Part shown: positions 1-8,571 of the stretch, piece by piece | How the letters are laid out: each line of letters opens with the position of its first letter | How positions within the stretch are numbered: position 1 is the first letter of the stretch | Source: an uncultured Cytophagales bacterium | GTDB lineage: Bacteria > Bacteroidota > Bacteroidia > Cytophagales > Thermonemataceae | Reading direction: 5' to 3' | NCBI GenBank assembly: GCA_938002655.1 | Contig: CALLAC010000008.1 | Coordinates: 1-64,000, forward strand | Length of the DNA stretch: 64,000 nt | Position numbers and translations under genes: made by a program | The notes under the pieces: model-generated | What the model saw: the letters and a program-made list of their open reading frames with translations, nothing else | What the model was told of the DNA's origin: nothing | The model's database searches: none

Positions 1-697
1 AAAAAACCTTAAAGGTAGGTTGATTGCAAGCTGCTGATAAGATAGCTGGCAGGTTTTCTTTGGTCTTATGATACACTATACTATCACGAATATAAAAATT
101 TTCATAGTATCTGAATCGGGAAGTATATTCTATGTCATCTAGCCAAATAAAAAAATGCTCATTAGGAAATCCTACATTTTTGACAGCCTCCATTGAAAAC
201 AAACAACTTACAAAGGAAGCTACATCTACTTTAATAAATGTTTCTTTTTTGTAATTATGATCATTAGTTTCTTCATACTTTCGTTTTCGCCAGAAATAAC
301 CAGGCTTATTCATTAAATGAAGGTTATCATCTATCCATAGAACTTGGCTTGCTAAAAAGCCTATTTTCTTATCTGGAAAGGACTTAATATATTCACAAAA
401 CTTTTCAAGGGCAGTAGCAGTGGGGATAGTATCATCGTCCATCGTCCAGATCCAATCGGCTTTGCGGGCATAAGCCTCTTTAAAGGCTCTATTCTGACCT
501 CCTCCACTGCCCAAATTTTCTTGATGAATTGCAATAATATCTTTCTGTTCGTTGAGCCATTCAGTTGTACCATCAGTACTTGCATTATTTATAACAATAA
601 TTTCATCAACAGGATAGGTCTGCTTACGAATAGCTTCTATACACTCTTTTAATAAAGCTAAACGATTATGAGTAACAACGGTAGCTATAATTTTCAT
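1..697 (-). CDS. Glycosyltransferase family 2, galactofuranosyltransferase-like (partial, runs off left edge)
   Basis: Only the N-terminal 232 residues are visible; the frame is open to the window edge. It has a GT-A fold signature: a VVTHNR start, NNASTDGT at residues 37-44, a metal-binding MDDDT around 86-90, and WLDDIEYTSR near 185-194, which is typical of the GlfT2/rhamnosyl-like branch. It likely transfers galactofuranose (or a related sugar) from a nucleotide donor to a growing surface glycan at the inner membrane. Its ATG (695-697) overlaps the stop of the UDP-galactopyranose mutase gene in an ATGA, implying translational coupling to the enzyme that makes UDP-galactofuranose. Family assignment is firm; galactofuranose specificity is inferred from the neighbour and the motif style. 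Confidence 0.85.
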   Translation of the reverse strand, partial: MKIIATVVTHNRLALLKECIEAIRKQTYPVDEIIVINNASTDGTTEWLNEQKDIIAIHQENLGSGGGQNRAFKEAYARKADWIWTMDDDTIPTATALEKFCEYIKSFPDKKIGFLASQVLWIDDNLHLMNKPGYFWRKRKYEETNDHNYKKETFIKVDVASFVSCLFSMEAVKNVGFPNEHFFIWLDDIEYTSRFRYYENFYIRDSIVYHKTKENLPAILSAACNQPTFKVF

Positions 698-1803
698 TGT
701 CCTGCGATTTCGGTTTCAAAAATATGTAAAGCCCTAGCTATTACTTGGTCCATGTTGTAGTATTTGTAGTCGGCAAGTCTGCCACAAAAGTAGACATTTT
801 TTTCTTTTTCTGCTTCTTTTTTGTAAAGACGAAAGCGTTCATGATTATCTTCTTTGGGAATAGGATAATATTTCTCGTCGTTTTCACCTGCTAGCAAAGA
901 ATACTCTCTCGTAATAGTAGTGTAAGGGTGTTTTTGATGCGTAGCATGTTTCCATTCTACAATTCTCGTAAAGTCATATTCATTGGGATAGTTGATTTGC
1001 TGATACGATTGATAAAACTCTTGTAAGTAAGTTTCATGTTCAAAACGTAACGATCTGTAAGGCAATTTACCATAAATAAAATCAAAAAAACTATCAATGG
1101 GTCCTGTGTAAATCATTTTATTAAATTTGATAACGCCTGTAAGTTCTTTGTAATCTGCTTGCAACAAGATATGAATATTTTTATGTTTAATCATTTTTTC
1201 GAATAAAGCTGTGTAGCCGTATTTAGGCATACATTGGTACGTATCGGTAAAATATCTATCATCGCGATTGGTACGTGTAGGGATACGAGCTGTGACACTG
1301 GCGGCAAGCTCTCGTGGATGGATTTCCCACTGCTTGAGCGTATAACCCTTGAAAAATTTTTCATATAAATCTTCTCCCACCAAAGAAATTACCATTTCTT
1401 CGGCATTTTGCGGTTTAGTAATCGATTTATCTCTTACACTATCGTAAAAGGCTTGCACTTCTTGTGGGGATTGTAAGTTCATACCATAGAGTATATTTAC
1501 TGTATCCATATTGATGGGAATAGGTAAGAGCATACCATCTACATAAGTACGAACTCTATGATAATGAGGTATCCATTCGGTAAATTGAGATAGGTATTGA
1601 AATACTTTTTTATCGTTGGTATGAAACCAATGCGGACCATATTTATGTACTAAAATACCATATTCGTTGTAATAATCATAGGCATTTCCGCCTATGTGAT
1701 TACGCTTTTCTACGATTAGTACCTTTTTATTGAGTTGAGTAGCGATACGTTCTGCTAAAACACAACCCGAAAAACCCGCCCCTACAATCAGAAAGTCATA
1801 CAT
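694..1803 (-). CDS. glf: UDP-galactopyranose mutase
   Basis: A flavoenzyme that interconverts UDP-galactopyranose and UDP-galactofuranose in the cytosol, supplying the donor for galactofuranose-containing glycans. The 369 residues match the usual bacterial length. An N-terminal FAD-binding Rossmann motif (VGAGFSG, residues 7-13) is followed by EKRNHIGGNAYD, and WEIHPRELAASVTARIP and the C-terminal GRLADYKYYNMDQ segment are typical of the family. The gene lies 2 bp downstream of a Wzx-like flippase and overlaps the following GT2 gene by 4 bp, so flippase, mutase and transferase form one transcription unit for surface polysaccharide. Confidence 0.97.
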   Translation of the reverse strand: MYDFLIVGAGFSGCVLAERIATQLNKKVLIVEKRNHIGGNAYDYYNEYGILVHKYGPHWFHTNDKKVFQYLSQFTEWIPHYHRVRTYVDGMLLPIPINMDTVNILYGMNLQSPQEVQAFYDSVRDKSITKPQNAEEMVISLVGEDLYEKFFKGYTLKQWEIHPRELAASVTARIPTRTNRDDRYFTDTYQCMPKYGYTALFEKMIKHKNIHILLQADYKELTGVIKFNKMIYTGPIDSFFDFIYGKLPYRSLRFEHETYLQEFYQSYQQINYPNEYDFTRIVEWKHATHQKHPYTTITREYSLLAGENDEKYYPIPKEDNHERFRLYKKEAEKEKNVYFCGRLADYKYYNMDQVIARALHIFETEIAGQ

Positions 1804-1805
1804 TT

Positions 1806-3074
1806 TTAGTCTGAAAGTTTAAAGTATTGTGAATAAAGACGTTTCAAAGTGTAAGCAAAGAGCAAAAGAATAATACCTTCTATCAAAACTACACTTACTG
1901 CCAAACCTGTTGCTTGTCCTAAATTTACTCCTATGCTGTTTATAATCACACTTAAAATAGAGCATTTCAACAATACTTTGCTGTACACTGCGTCTGCCTT
2001 CAATGCTAAAAGCAAACCACCATAACGCAAGTGCAAAGCTATCAAAATTGGTGCAAGCAACAAAATATTCAATATGTTTATAATCTCTGCTTTGGCTGTA
2101 CCTGCTAATAAAGTTATGATAAATGTACTTTGCCAATACAAAACAAGTGTTATTATTCCAAGAGCAATCATAAAAAAAAGAAAATATTTTCTGAAAAACA
2201 TCCTTACATAAGCTTTATTGAGAATACTATTGAACAATGTTGGATAAACCGCTTGATTGAAGACTTGTACAAAATTTCTCAAAACCGATACGACCTTATC
2301 AGCTACATTGTAATAGCCTACGAGCCTATCGGTAGTAAAAATTCCTAAAATTATCAGGTGTAGTTGTGTATAAAAACTAATCGTAAACATCGAAACAAAT
2401 AAATGCCAAGAATTTTTTAACTGAACAACTATGCTATTCCAAGAAGGCAAAAAAAAGCTTCTGATAGCATAAAGTCTAGCTATTAACAAACTCAATATCC
2501 CACTTGTGCAGCTACCTACGCCATACCAAAATAAAATCCATCTATAAGCTTGTGGCTCTTTGATAAAAACTACAATACATACGAATGTAATAATTTTTCC
2601 TAAAAGATTGGCATAGGTCAGAAATTGCATTTTTTGCAAGCCTTGGAAAAGCCATACAGGTAAAATCACCTGACCTACAACCATTAAATAGCCTGAAAGA
2701 TAAAGCAGTGCATCTTGATAGAGTTTGGGGAAAATCAGTACTATCAAAATAAGAAACAAAAACGTAGGGAAAGTCAGGAAAATTTTGGTAAAAAATACTT
2801 CATTGAAAATCTGAACAACTTTTTCTTTGTTGTGATGATGCTCACTGATTGCTCTGGTAGCCGATAAATTAAATCCATAATCTACAACAATAATCAAATA
2901 ATTGATAATGGCTTGAGCGAACGATACTTTTCCGAAATTTTCTTCTCCTATTGTCTTTATCAAGTAAGGAATAAGAACAAGCGGTAGGAGGTAGTTAGAG
3001 CCTTGTAAAATAGCTAGAAAGAAAAAGTTTTTGAAGATAGGATTTTTCAAAATCCCTCTTCTTGAAATTTTCAT
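1806..3074 (-). CDS. Polysaccharide flippase, Wzx/RfbX type
   Basis: A 422-residue hydrophobic protein with about a dozen predicted membrane segments, of the polysaccharide transporter (PST/MATE-like) family. The N-terminus GSNYLLPLVLIPYLIKTIGEENFG resembles O-antigen flippases. It presumably flips undecaprenyl-linked glycan repeat units across the inner membrane. Coupling to glf and a galactofuranosyltransferase-like gene suggests the transported unit contains galactofuranose. The ATG at 3074 gives a normal basic N-terminus (MKISRRGILKNP). A possible promoter -7 element (CAAATCTA on the plus strand, 3115-3122, i.e. TAGATTTG) lies just upstream, but no convincing -33 partner is seen. Confidence 0.85.
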   Translation of the reverse strand: MKISRRGILKNPIFKNFFFLAILQGSNYLLPLVLIPYLIKTIGEENFGKVSFAQAIINYLIIVVDYGFNLSATRAISEHHHNKEKVVQIFNEVFFTKIFLTFPTFLFLILIVLIFPKLYQDALLYLSGYLMVVGQVILPVWLFQGLQKMQFLTYANLLGKIITFVCIVVFIKEPQAYRWILFWYGVGSCTSGILSLLIARLYAIRSFFLPSWNSIVVQLKNSWHLFVSMFTISFYTQLHLIILGIFTTDRLVGYYNVADKVVSVLRNFVQVFNQAVYPTLFNSILNKAYVRMFFRKYFLFFMIALGIITLVLYWQSTFIITLLAGTAKAEIINILNILLLAPILIALHLRYGGLLLALKADAVYSKVLLKCSILSVIINSIGVNLGQATGLAVSVVLIEGIILLLFAYTLKRLYSQYFKLSD

Positions 3075-3148
3075 CGCAAAATGTAAGTTTAGATTATTTT
3101 TTAGAAAAACGAGGCAAATCTACAAAATAAATGCTTTGTAGAAAAAAC

Positions 3149-3943
3149 TTATTTTTTCAACATAAGCGAATGTTTCAGATTTTGGTGTTTTTGCAGTTCG
3201 GCTTCTACCTGTCCTACAAGCATATCGGCTTGTATGCGTATGGGTATGCGGTTTTTATCAGCTGAAATAAATACTTTGATAGGTCGTTTTCCTCTGAAAA
3301 GTTGATTTTCGGGCATAATAGGCGAAAGCACGTAGCATTCCATTCGTCCAAGTAAGCATTTAGCTTCTTGATGGCCCAAGAACTGAACTTTCAGGTCATA
3401 GACATCTGTTTCAAGGGTACCAGGTATGCTCAAAATATCGCCTGCTTTGTACTTTTCGAAAGGCAAGGTACGTAAGTAATAAAATCCACTGACTAAATCT
3501 TGCACATATTCGGGGATACTGAACTTTCTTTGGCCTTTTTCATCTTTGATTTCAGCAACTTTCTGTAAAGTATTAAATACAACGGTTTCTTCTTTATGAT
3601 AATCCCCTTCGTTAATGTTTCTGTAAAATTTATGTGGGTGAATAGAGGCTGTATCAATATACGAACGCCAAAAATCTCGTATTTTGGTAATGCCTTCCAA
3701 CGTGCCGATGCTTCTACCATACACATCTACTTTGTAACAAGGACGATTATTCACCAAATACAATTTGTTGTCTAAATCTATGGTGCCAATACCTGCATTG
3801 AAAGGACCTAAGTGAACCAGATATTCTAAATGCTCTCCTCTTTGAAAATATTCTTGTCGAATTACACGATAATTTTCAGATTCACGCATTGCAATAAACA
3901 GAGGAGCCGAAGCAAGCAAAGAAGTAAGTACAAACTTTTTCAT
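3149..3943 (-). CDS. DUF3108 domain protein (exported, function unknown)
   Basis: A 264-residue protein beginning MKKFVLTSLLASAPLF, a signal peptide. The body (EYLVHLGPFNAGIGTIDLD near the N-terminus, DVYGRSIGTLEGITKIRDFWRSYID, then a C-terminal PIKVFISADKNRIPIRIQADML) matches DUF3108 periplasmic proteins common in Bacteroidota. No biochemical role is established. The frame is open 60 codons further upstream, but that extension overlaps the DUF429 gene and lacks export features, so the start at 3943 is preferred. A good TTTG/TAnnTTTG promoter (3992-4022, minus) places the transcript start just before this ATG. Confidence 0.85.
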   Translation of the reverse strand: MKKFVLTSLLASAPLFIAMRESENYRVIRQEYFQRGEHLEYLVHLGPFNAGIGTIDLDNKLYLVNNRPCYKVDVYGRSIGTLEGITKIRDFWRSYIDTASIHPHKFYRNINEGDYHKEETVVFNTLQKVAEIKDEKGQRKFSIPEYVQDLVSGFYYLRTLPFEKYKAGDILSIPGTLETDVYDLKVQFLGHQEAKCLLGRMECYVLSPIMPENQLFRGKRPIKVFISADKNRIPIRIQADMLVGQVEAELQKHQNLKHSLMLKK

Positions 3944-3991
3944 AGCAAAGCATTTTGCTGATAGTATTTCAAAATTTGTACCAAAGTAAAA

Positions 3992-4022
3992 CAAAAATAA
4001 TAATTTTCCTAAAAAAATCAAA
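3992..4022 (-). promoter_or_regulatory. Bacteroidota-type promoter of the DUF3108 gene
   Basis: On the minus strand TTTG (4022-4019) is followed after 19 bp by TATTTTTG (3999-3992), matching the phylum's -33/-7 consensus. The -33 box overlaps the stop codon of the upstream DUF429 gene. It lies about 50 bp before the ATG at 3943. Confidence 0.6.
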
Positions 4023-4596
4023 CCCAAATCAAGCCTTCTTGTGCATTTCCGAAGCACTCTGCAAGTCCTTGCTGATAGCGAAAAGCTGTACAAAACGCCA
4101 AAACAGCATCTATTTGGTGCCAATTTTGTAGAATAGGCAAAACGAAAGGCAATTGTTCTTGAATACGCTCCGAAATAGGTTGGATTGCACTCAAATCTTT
4201 CTTATAATTAAGCTCATAGAGTTTCCATTTTCGAGCCAATGCGGCAGGATATGCCTCTAAAATAGTGGGTGTATATTTTTGTAAAATTTGAAATTTGAGT
4301 TGCATGGCTCGGGCTGTCAGTCCGCCAAGAAACAAGGGCGACATAGCATTGAGCAACTTATCGGCTTTTCTGTAAAAAAAATCAGGCTCTTTTTCTGATG
4401 ATGAATAAATTTTAGGCAACGAAAGTGGGGCATCAATACTTATAATTTGAGGCGTGTGGCTTTCTATCCATTTTTGTAAGAAAGCATCAGCATCTTGCTT
4501 TTTTGGTATTTGCAAAACGCTGATACGGTTATTTTCTACCCAAGCGATAGCTGTAGTTCCTGCAAGTTTTGCTCCGAAATCAAGCCCTGCAAGCAT
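4018..4596 (-). CDS. DUF429 family protein (RNase H-like fold, function unknown)
   Basis: 192 residues from ATG at 4596. The opening LAGLDFGAKLAGTTAIAWV with a downstream IISIDAPLSLP is the acidic-strand pattern of DUF429 proteins, which are predicted to adopt an RNase H-like fold and are sometimes annotated as predicted nucleases. The LGGLTARAMQLK and LEAYPAALARKWKLY segments and the C-terminal HQIDAVLAFCTAFRY acid support the family. The stop of the upstream outer-membrane gene and this ATG share one base (TGATG), a coupling arrangement; a TTG one codon earlier would make a 4-bp overlap. Substrate unknown. Confidence 0.8.
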   Translation of the reverse strand: MLAGLDFGAKLAGTTAIAWVENNRISVLQIPKKQDADAFLQKWIESHTPQIISIDAPLSLPKIYSSSEKEPDFFYRKADKLLNAMSPLFLGGLTARAMQLKFQILQKYTPTILEAYPAALARKWKLYELNYKKDLSAIQPISERIQEQLPFVLPILQNWHQIDAVLAFCTAFRYQQGLAECFGNAQEGLIWV

Positions 4597-5258
4597 CAAC
4601 GATTTCTATGAGTGCGGTGATATCTGTTAATATTAGTTAAATTGAAACCTGCCATACCTTGCAAAGCCAAGATGTTGGCACTCATACCGCTTGCAATAGG
4701 TGTAATATTATATTCGGTACGAAGAGCAAAATTCAAGCCTGAGGGTAGCTCGTAACCCAAGCCCACTACGGCTCCCAAAGCGATTTGGCTGGGCTTTTTG
4801 TTTATAATTCTTTCTATTTCAGTGTATTCGTTTTCTAAACGCTTTCGGCTCAAGAGCAGATACCCTAGCTGCGGACCTACAAACATATGCAAACCCTGTT
4901 CGGCATCCCCTAATTGCAATAAAGGTGTAAAATCTAAATAATTGAAATCGTAGCGATATACTTTGGCATCAATATACTGATAAACAGCTTTCTGATTAGC
5001 AAATCCTTTGGCAGAGTATCCCAGTTCGGGGCGAAAAAATAAATGGTTGCTCAAAGGCATACGAGCATAAAAGCCAACATTGAAGCCTATTTTGGGTTGA
5101 GTGGGGATTTCATTATTGTCTTTGTCAAGTACATGAAATATATTTTTATCACCTCCCAGCACCATAGAAGCGTTCGGTCCCAGCCTTATACCATAATCTT
5201 GTGCTTTGAGCAAAAGAGAAAAGATACAAACAACTCCCATTAAACAAAACTTTTTCAT
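4596..5258 (-). CDS. Outer-membrane beta-barrel protein, PorT-like family
   Basis: A 220-residue protein with signal peptide MKKFCLMGVVCIFSLLLKAQ and alternating hydrophobic strands (YGIRLGPNASMVLGG, IGFNVGFYARMPL, FFRPELGYSAKGF, MFVGPQLGYLLLSR, IALGAVVGLGYEL, FALRTEYN). This is the pattern of the small 8-strand outer-membrane barrels (outer membrane protein beta-barrel domain) abundant in Bacteroidota. The role of this member is unknown. It lies 6 bp after the GNAT gene and overlaps the DUF429 gene, so it belongs to a four-gene unit starting with the ABC ATPase. Confidence 0.8.
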   Translation of the reverse strand: MKKFCLMGVVCIFSLLLKAQDYGIRLGPNASMVLGGDKNIFHVLDKDNNEIPTQPKIGFNVGFYARMPLSNHLFFRPELGYSAKGFANQKAVYQYIDAKVYRYDFNYLDFTPLLQLGDAEQGLHMFVGPQLGYLLLSRKRLENEYTEIERIINKKPSQIALGAVVGLGYELPSGLNFALRTEYNITPIASGMSANILALQGMAGFNLTNINRYHRTHRNR

Positions 5259-5264
5259 ATTATT

Positions 5265-5699
5265 TTACTTTTTGAGTTTCATTGCGTAGTGCCAAATTTT
5301 ACATTCTTGGAACATTTCTCCAAACTTTTCAAAGCCAAATTTTTCGTAAAAGCCTACTACCTGTACTTGTGCATGCAAATATATCATATTTTCAGCAGAT
5401 TGGCTATTTTTTTGCACATCTTCTAGAATTTTTTCTAAAATAGCTTTACCAACTTTTTTTGCCCGATAAGGGATAAGTACTGCAAAACGCTCTAATTTAA
5501 CACCTTTTTCTGTAAAACGCCACCGAGCCGTACCGCAAGGAATGCCTTCGTAGAAAGCCAAAAAGTGCTTACTTTCTGCTTCGTATTGGTCGTATTCTTC
5601 GCTGGCAGGTACGTTTTGTTCTTGGACAAATACTTCTTTGCGAATTGCAAAAGCCTTTTGTAAATCTTCTTGCGTTTGTATTTTTTTTACTTCTATCAT
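5265..5699 (-). CDS. GNAT family N-acetyltransferase (YjcF/ElaA-like)
   Basis: 144 residues with a complete GNAT domain: IRKEVFVQEQNVP in the N-terminal strand-helix, GTARWRF, the acetyl-CoA loop around RAKKVGKAILEKIL, and the C-terminal HAQVQVVGFYEKFGF. This combination is typical of the YjcF/ElaA subgroup, whose acceptor is generally unknown. Its ATG overlaps the stop of the upstream ABC ATPase gene (ATGA), indicating translational coupling. Confidence 0.88.
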   Translation of the reverse strand: MIEVKKIQTQEDLQKAFAIRKEVFVQEQNVPASEEYDQYEAESKHFLAFYEGIPCGTARWRFTEKGVKLERFAVLIPYRAKKVGKAILEKILEDVQKNSQSAENMIYLHAQVQVVGFYEKFGFEKFGEMFQECKIWHYAMKLKK

Positions 5700-7570
5700 T
5701 TCAAATTTTGCATTTTAGCCTTTAATCGTAATCGCTTCATTTCACGGCGTTGAGCTTGGATTTTACGAATTTCTTCCGTATCGCTTTCAGGAATAGATTG
5801 TATGAGTTTTTTGGTATAAGGCTGTTGGGGGTTATTGTAAATATCTTCTGAATAGCCAATTTCTTCAATTTTGCCTTGGTTCATTACCAAGATTCTGTCT
5901 GCCATGAAACGCACTACCGAAAGGTCGTGAGAAATGAAAATATATGTAAGATGATACTTTTCTTTAAGCTCATTGAGCAAATTAAGTACTTGTGCTTGCA
6001 CCGAAACATCTAGAGCCGAAACGGACTCGTCGCAAACGATAAATTTCGGTTCTACGGCAAGAGCCCTTGCGATGGCAATGCGTTGGCGTTGCCCCCCTGA
6101 AAATTCGTGGGGATAATGATTAAAATGTGAGGCTTTCAGACTCACAGTTTCAAGCAACTCAATAACTTTTTCTTTACGCTCTTTTTCGTTTTTACCAATA
6201 CCAAACAATCGCATTGGCTCCATAATTGCCATACCTACGGGCATACGTGGGTTGAGCGAGGAATAAGGGTCTTGGAAAATAATTTGCATATCTTTTCGTA
6301 ATTGCCTTACTTCATCAGGTTTGAGAGTAAAAATGTTTTTTCCTTCAAAGATTACCTCACCTGCTGTAGGCGGAATAAGGTGCAAAATTATTCGCCCCAA
6401 AGTAGTTTTGCCACAACCCGATTCGCCCACAAGCCCCAAGGTTTCTCCCTGATATACATTAAAACTCACATCATCTACGGCTTTCTTGTATTCTAAGACT
6501 TCTTTTTTGAATATGCCTTTGGTTTTTACAGGAAAATATTTTTTCAGGTTTCGCACTTCTAAGATAGGCTTACTTTGCAAAGATATTTCTTTTTTTCGTT
6601 CAATAATATCTTCTTCAATTTCCATGTTCATCACAAGAGCCTCACCTACCGAGCCTAATTTGTTTTTTTCAATGATTTCGCCTGTGGGTAAAACTTCCAT
6701 AAAATCAGAGACTACAGGCAATACTCTCATTTTCATATTCGAACGAGGACGACACGCCAACAGCCCTTTTGTGTAAGGGTGTTTCGGATTGTAAAAAAGT
6801 TCCCAAGTATCATTTTTTTCTAGAATACTACCCCGATACATCACCAGCACTCTATCAGCAATTTCTGCAATTACGCCTAAATCATGTGTGATAAAAATTA
6901 CTGACATTTCAAGCTCATTGCTAAGCTCTTGAATGAGCTTTAAAACTTCTGCCTGTACGGTTACATCAAGGGCTGTGGTAGGCTCATCGGCAATCAGCAA
7001 AGCAGGCTGGCAAGAAAGAGCCATTGCAATCATAACACGCTGTTTTTGCCCACCTGATATTTCGTGCGGATAAGCCTTGAAAATCCGTTCGGGCTCAGGG
7101 AGTTTGACTTTTTCAAAAAGGGTCAAGGCTCGCTTTTTAGCTTCTTCTCTCGTTACCTCCTGATGCAATAGAATTGTTTCTACTATTTGCTCGCCACAAG
7201 TAAAAACAGGATTGAGAGAAGTCATTGGTTCTTGAAAAATCATTGCTATCTCGTTGCCCCGAATATCTTTCCGCATTTGGGCTTCGCTAAGTTCTAAAAG
7301 ATTGATTCTGCCGTATTTAGAGGAATTGAAAATAATTTCTCCATCGGTAATTTTTCCTACACCCTCTTGAATGAGCTTGAGTATTGCTAGCGAAGAAACA
7401 GACTTTCCCGAGCCCGATTCGCCTACTATACCCAAGGTTTCACCTTTGTATACCGTGAAATTTATATCTCTGACAGCTTCCACGATCCCTTTGGAAGTGT
7501 TAAAAGTTATACTCAAATTTTTTACCTCTAAAAGTATTTCAGGTTGATAGTGAGCGATTTCTTTTGCCAT
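5696..7570 (-). CDS. Fused dipeptide/oligopeptide ABC transporter ATPase (DppD-DppF type)
   Basis: 624 residues holding two complete ABC domains. The first has Walker A GESGSGKS (about 50-57), signature SGGQKQR and Walker [13 protein letters not shown]. The second has [16 protein letters not shown] and [12 protein letters not shown], where the usual proline after the Walker B glutamate is serine. Each half carries the C-terminal HPYT(K) oligopeptide/dipeptide extension ([22 protein letters not shown]). It would power import of peptides or another Dpp/Opp-class substrate at the inner membrane. No permease or binding-protein genes are in the window, so the partners lie elsewhere. First gene of a tight unit with GNAT, barrel and DUF429 genes. 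Confidence 0.93.
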   Translation of the reverse strand: MAKEIAHYQPEILLEVKNLSITFNTSKGIVEAVRDINFTVYKGETLGIVGESGSGKSVSSLAILKLIQEGVGKITDGEIIFNSSKYGRINLLELSEAQMRKDIRGNEIAMIFQEPMTSLNPVFTCGEQIVETILLHQEVTREEAKKRALTLFEKVKLPEPERIFKAYPHEISGGQKQRVMIAMALSCQPALLIADEPTTALDVTVQAEVLKLIQELSNELEMSVIFITHDLGVIAEIADRVLVMYRGSILEKNDTWELFYNPKHPYTKGLLACRPRSNMKMRVLPVVSDFMEVLPTGEIIEKNKLGSVGEALVMNMEIEEDIIERKKEISLQSKPILEVRNLKKYFPVKTKGIFKKEVLEYKKAVDDVSFNVYQGETLGLVGESGCGKTTLGRIILHLIPPTAGEVIFEGKNIFTLKPDEVRQLRKDMQIIFQDPYSSLNPRMPVGMAIMEPMRLFGIGKNEKERKEKVIELLETVSLKASHFNHYPHEFSGGQRQRIAIARALAVEPKFIVCDESVSALDVSVQAQVLNLLNELKEKYHLTYIFISHDLSVVRFMADRILVMNQGKIEEIGYSEDIYNNPQQPYTKKLIQSIPESDTEEIRKIQAQRREMKRLRLKAKMQNLK

Positions 7571-7706
7571 AACAATATATTTAGACTTTTAGTCTGTAAG
7601 TCGCATTTTCAAATTTCAAGTGTTTATCTGCTTAGTACGGGTTTTCTCAAAGATAAAGAAAAATTAAAAAATTATATCTTTGGGGGGAGAAAAACTTTCT
7701 TTGGGG

Positions 7707-8405
7707 CTACTTTTGTGTGCCTTGCTCAAAATTTTTGAGCAGTTCAGGGCGTTTCTGACGAGTACGCTGTAAGGCTTGTTCCCAACGCCATTCATCTATG
7801 GCTTTATGATTGCCTGAAAGCAATACTTCGGGTACTTTCCATCCTTTGTATTCTTCGGGGCGTGTATAAATGGGGGGGGAAAGTAAATCGTCTTGAAAGG
7901 AATCTGTAAGAGCGGAAGTTTCATCGGAAAGAACGCCCGGTACGAGCCGAATGATAGCATCAGCAACTACTGCTGCTGCAAGCTCTCCTCCTGAAAGCAC
8001 ATAATCGCCGATGCTGATTTCGCGAGTTATCAAGTGTTCTCGCACTCTTTCATCAACACCTTTGTAGTGCCCGCAAAGTAGAATTAAATTTTTTTTCAAT
8101 GAAAGCTGGTTAGCCATTTTTTGGGTAAATCGCTCTCCGTCAGGTGTGAGGTAAATAATTTCGTCATATGTTCGTTGCGATTTCAAAGACGAAAGGCAGG
8201 CATCAATGGGCTCAATTCTCATTACCATTCCTGCTCCTCCTCCAAAAGGGTAATCATCTACTTGTTTATAGCCTCCCAAGCCATAATCATGTAAATTATG
8301 CAGAATTACTTCTACCAAGCCCTTTTCAATTGCTCTTTTGAGTATGCTATGCGAAAAAGGGCTTTCCAAAAGCGAAGGAACTACACTGATAATATCTATA
8401 CGCAT
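7707..8405 (-). CDS. trmD: tRNA (guanine-N1-)-methyltransferase
   Basis: Makes m1G37 in tRNAs reading codons starting with C (Leu, Pro, Arg), preventing +1 frameshifts, using S-adenosylmethionine. The 232-residue protein has the SPOUT trefoil-knot signatures [28 protein letters not shown] and [14 protein letters not shown], plus the C-terminal helical domain ([18 protein letters not shown]). It is not followed by rplS as in many bacteria; it stands alone with its own promoter. Its substrate class includes the G37-bearing tRNA-Pro encoded at 49.06 kb in this window. Confidence 0.97.
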   Translation of the reverse strand: MRIDIISVVPSLLESPFSHSILKRAIEKGLVEVILHNLHDYGLGGYKQVDDYPFGGGAGMVMRIEPIDACLSSLKSQRTYDEIIYLTPDGERFTQKMANQLSLKKNLILLCGHYKGVDERVREHLITREISIGDYVLSGGELAAAVVADAIIRLVPGVLSDETSALTDSFQDDLLSPPIYTRPEEYKGWKVPEVLLSGNHKAIDEWRWEQALQRTRQKRPELLKNFEQGTQK

Positions 8406-8426
8406 ATAGAAAGTTGGTTAGAAACT

Positions 8427-8458
8427 CAAAATTAACAAGCATTTTTTTTAGTTACAAA
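8427..8458 (-). promoter_or_regulatory. Bacteroidota-type promoter of trmD
   Basis: Minus-strand TTTG (8458-8455), 20-bp spacer, TAATTTTG (8434-8427), about 22 bp before the trmD ATG. This fits the phylum consensus and gives a very short leader. Confidence 0.6.
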
Positions 8459-8571
8459 AACAAAAAAGTCATTTTTTATAAAAATTAGCTCAAAATTTGA
8501 GGCTTTTTATTGCAAAAAATATATTTTTTTCGGATTTTTGCCCTAAAATAAAACTTAAAAACCAAAAAAAT

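Noticed and set aside
3944-4123. 60-codon N-terminal extension of the DUF3108 protein
   Set aside because: It overlaps the DUF429 gene on the same strand, is Cys/Arg-rich and would bury the signal peptide; a good promoter lies inside it.
7675-7682. Plus-strand TATCTTTG (TAnnTTTG) in the ABC ATPase-trmD gap
   Set aside because: No TTTG partner at suitable spacing and no plus-strand gene follows; chance match in AT-rich DNA.
8497-8571. 25-codon upstream extension of glutamine synthetase
   Set aside because: AT-rich leader sequence with no family resemblance; the ATG at 8572 has the A-rich leader typical of this genome.
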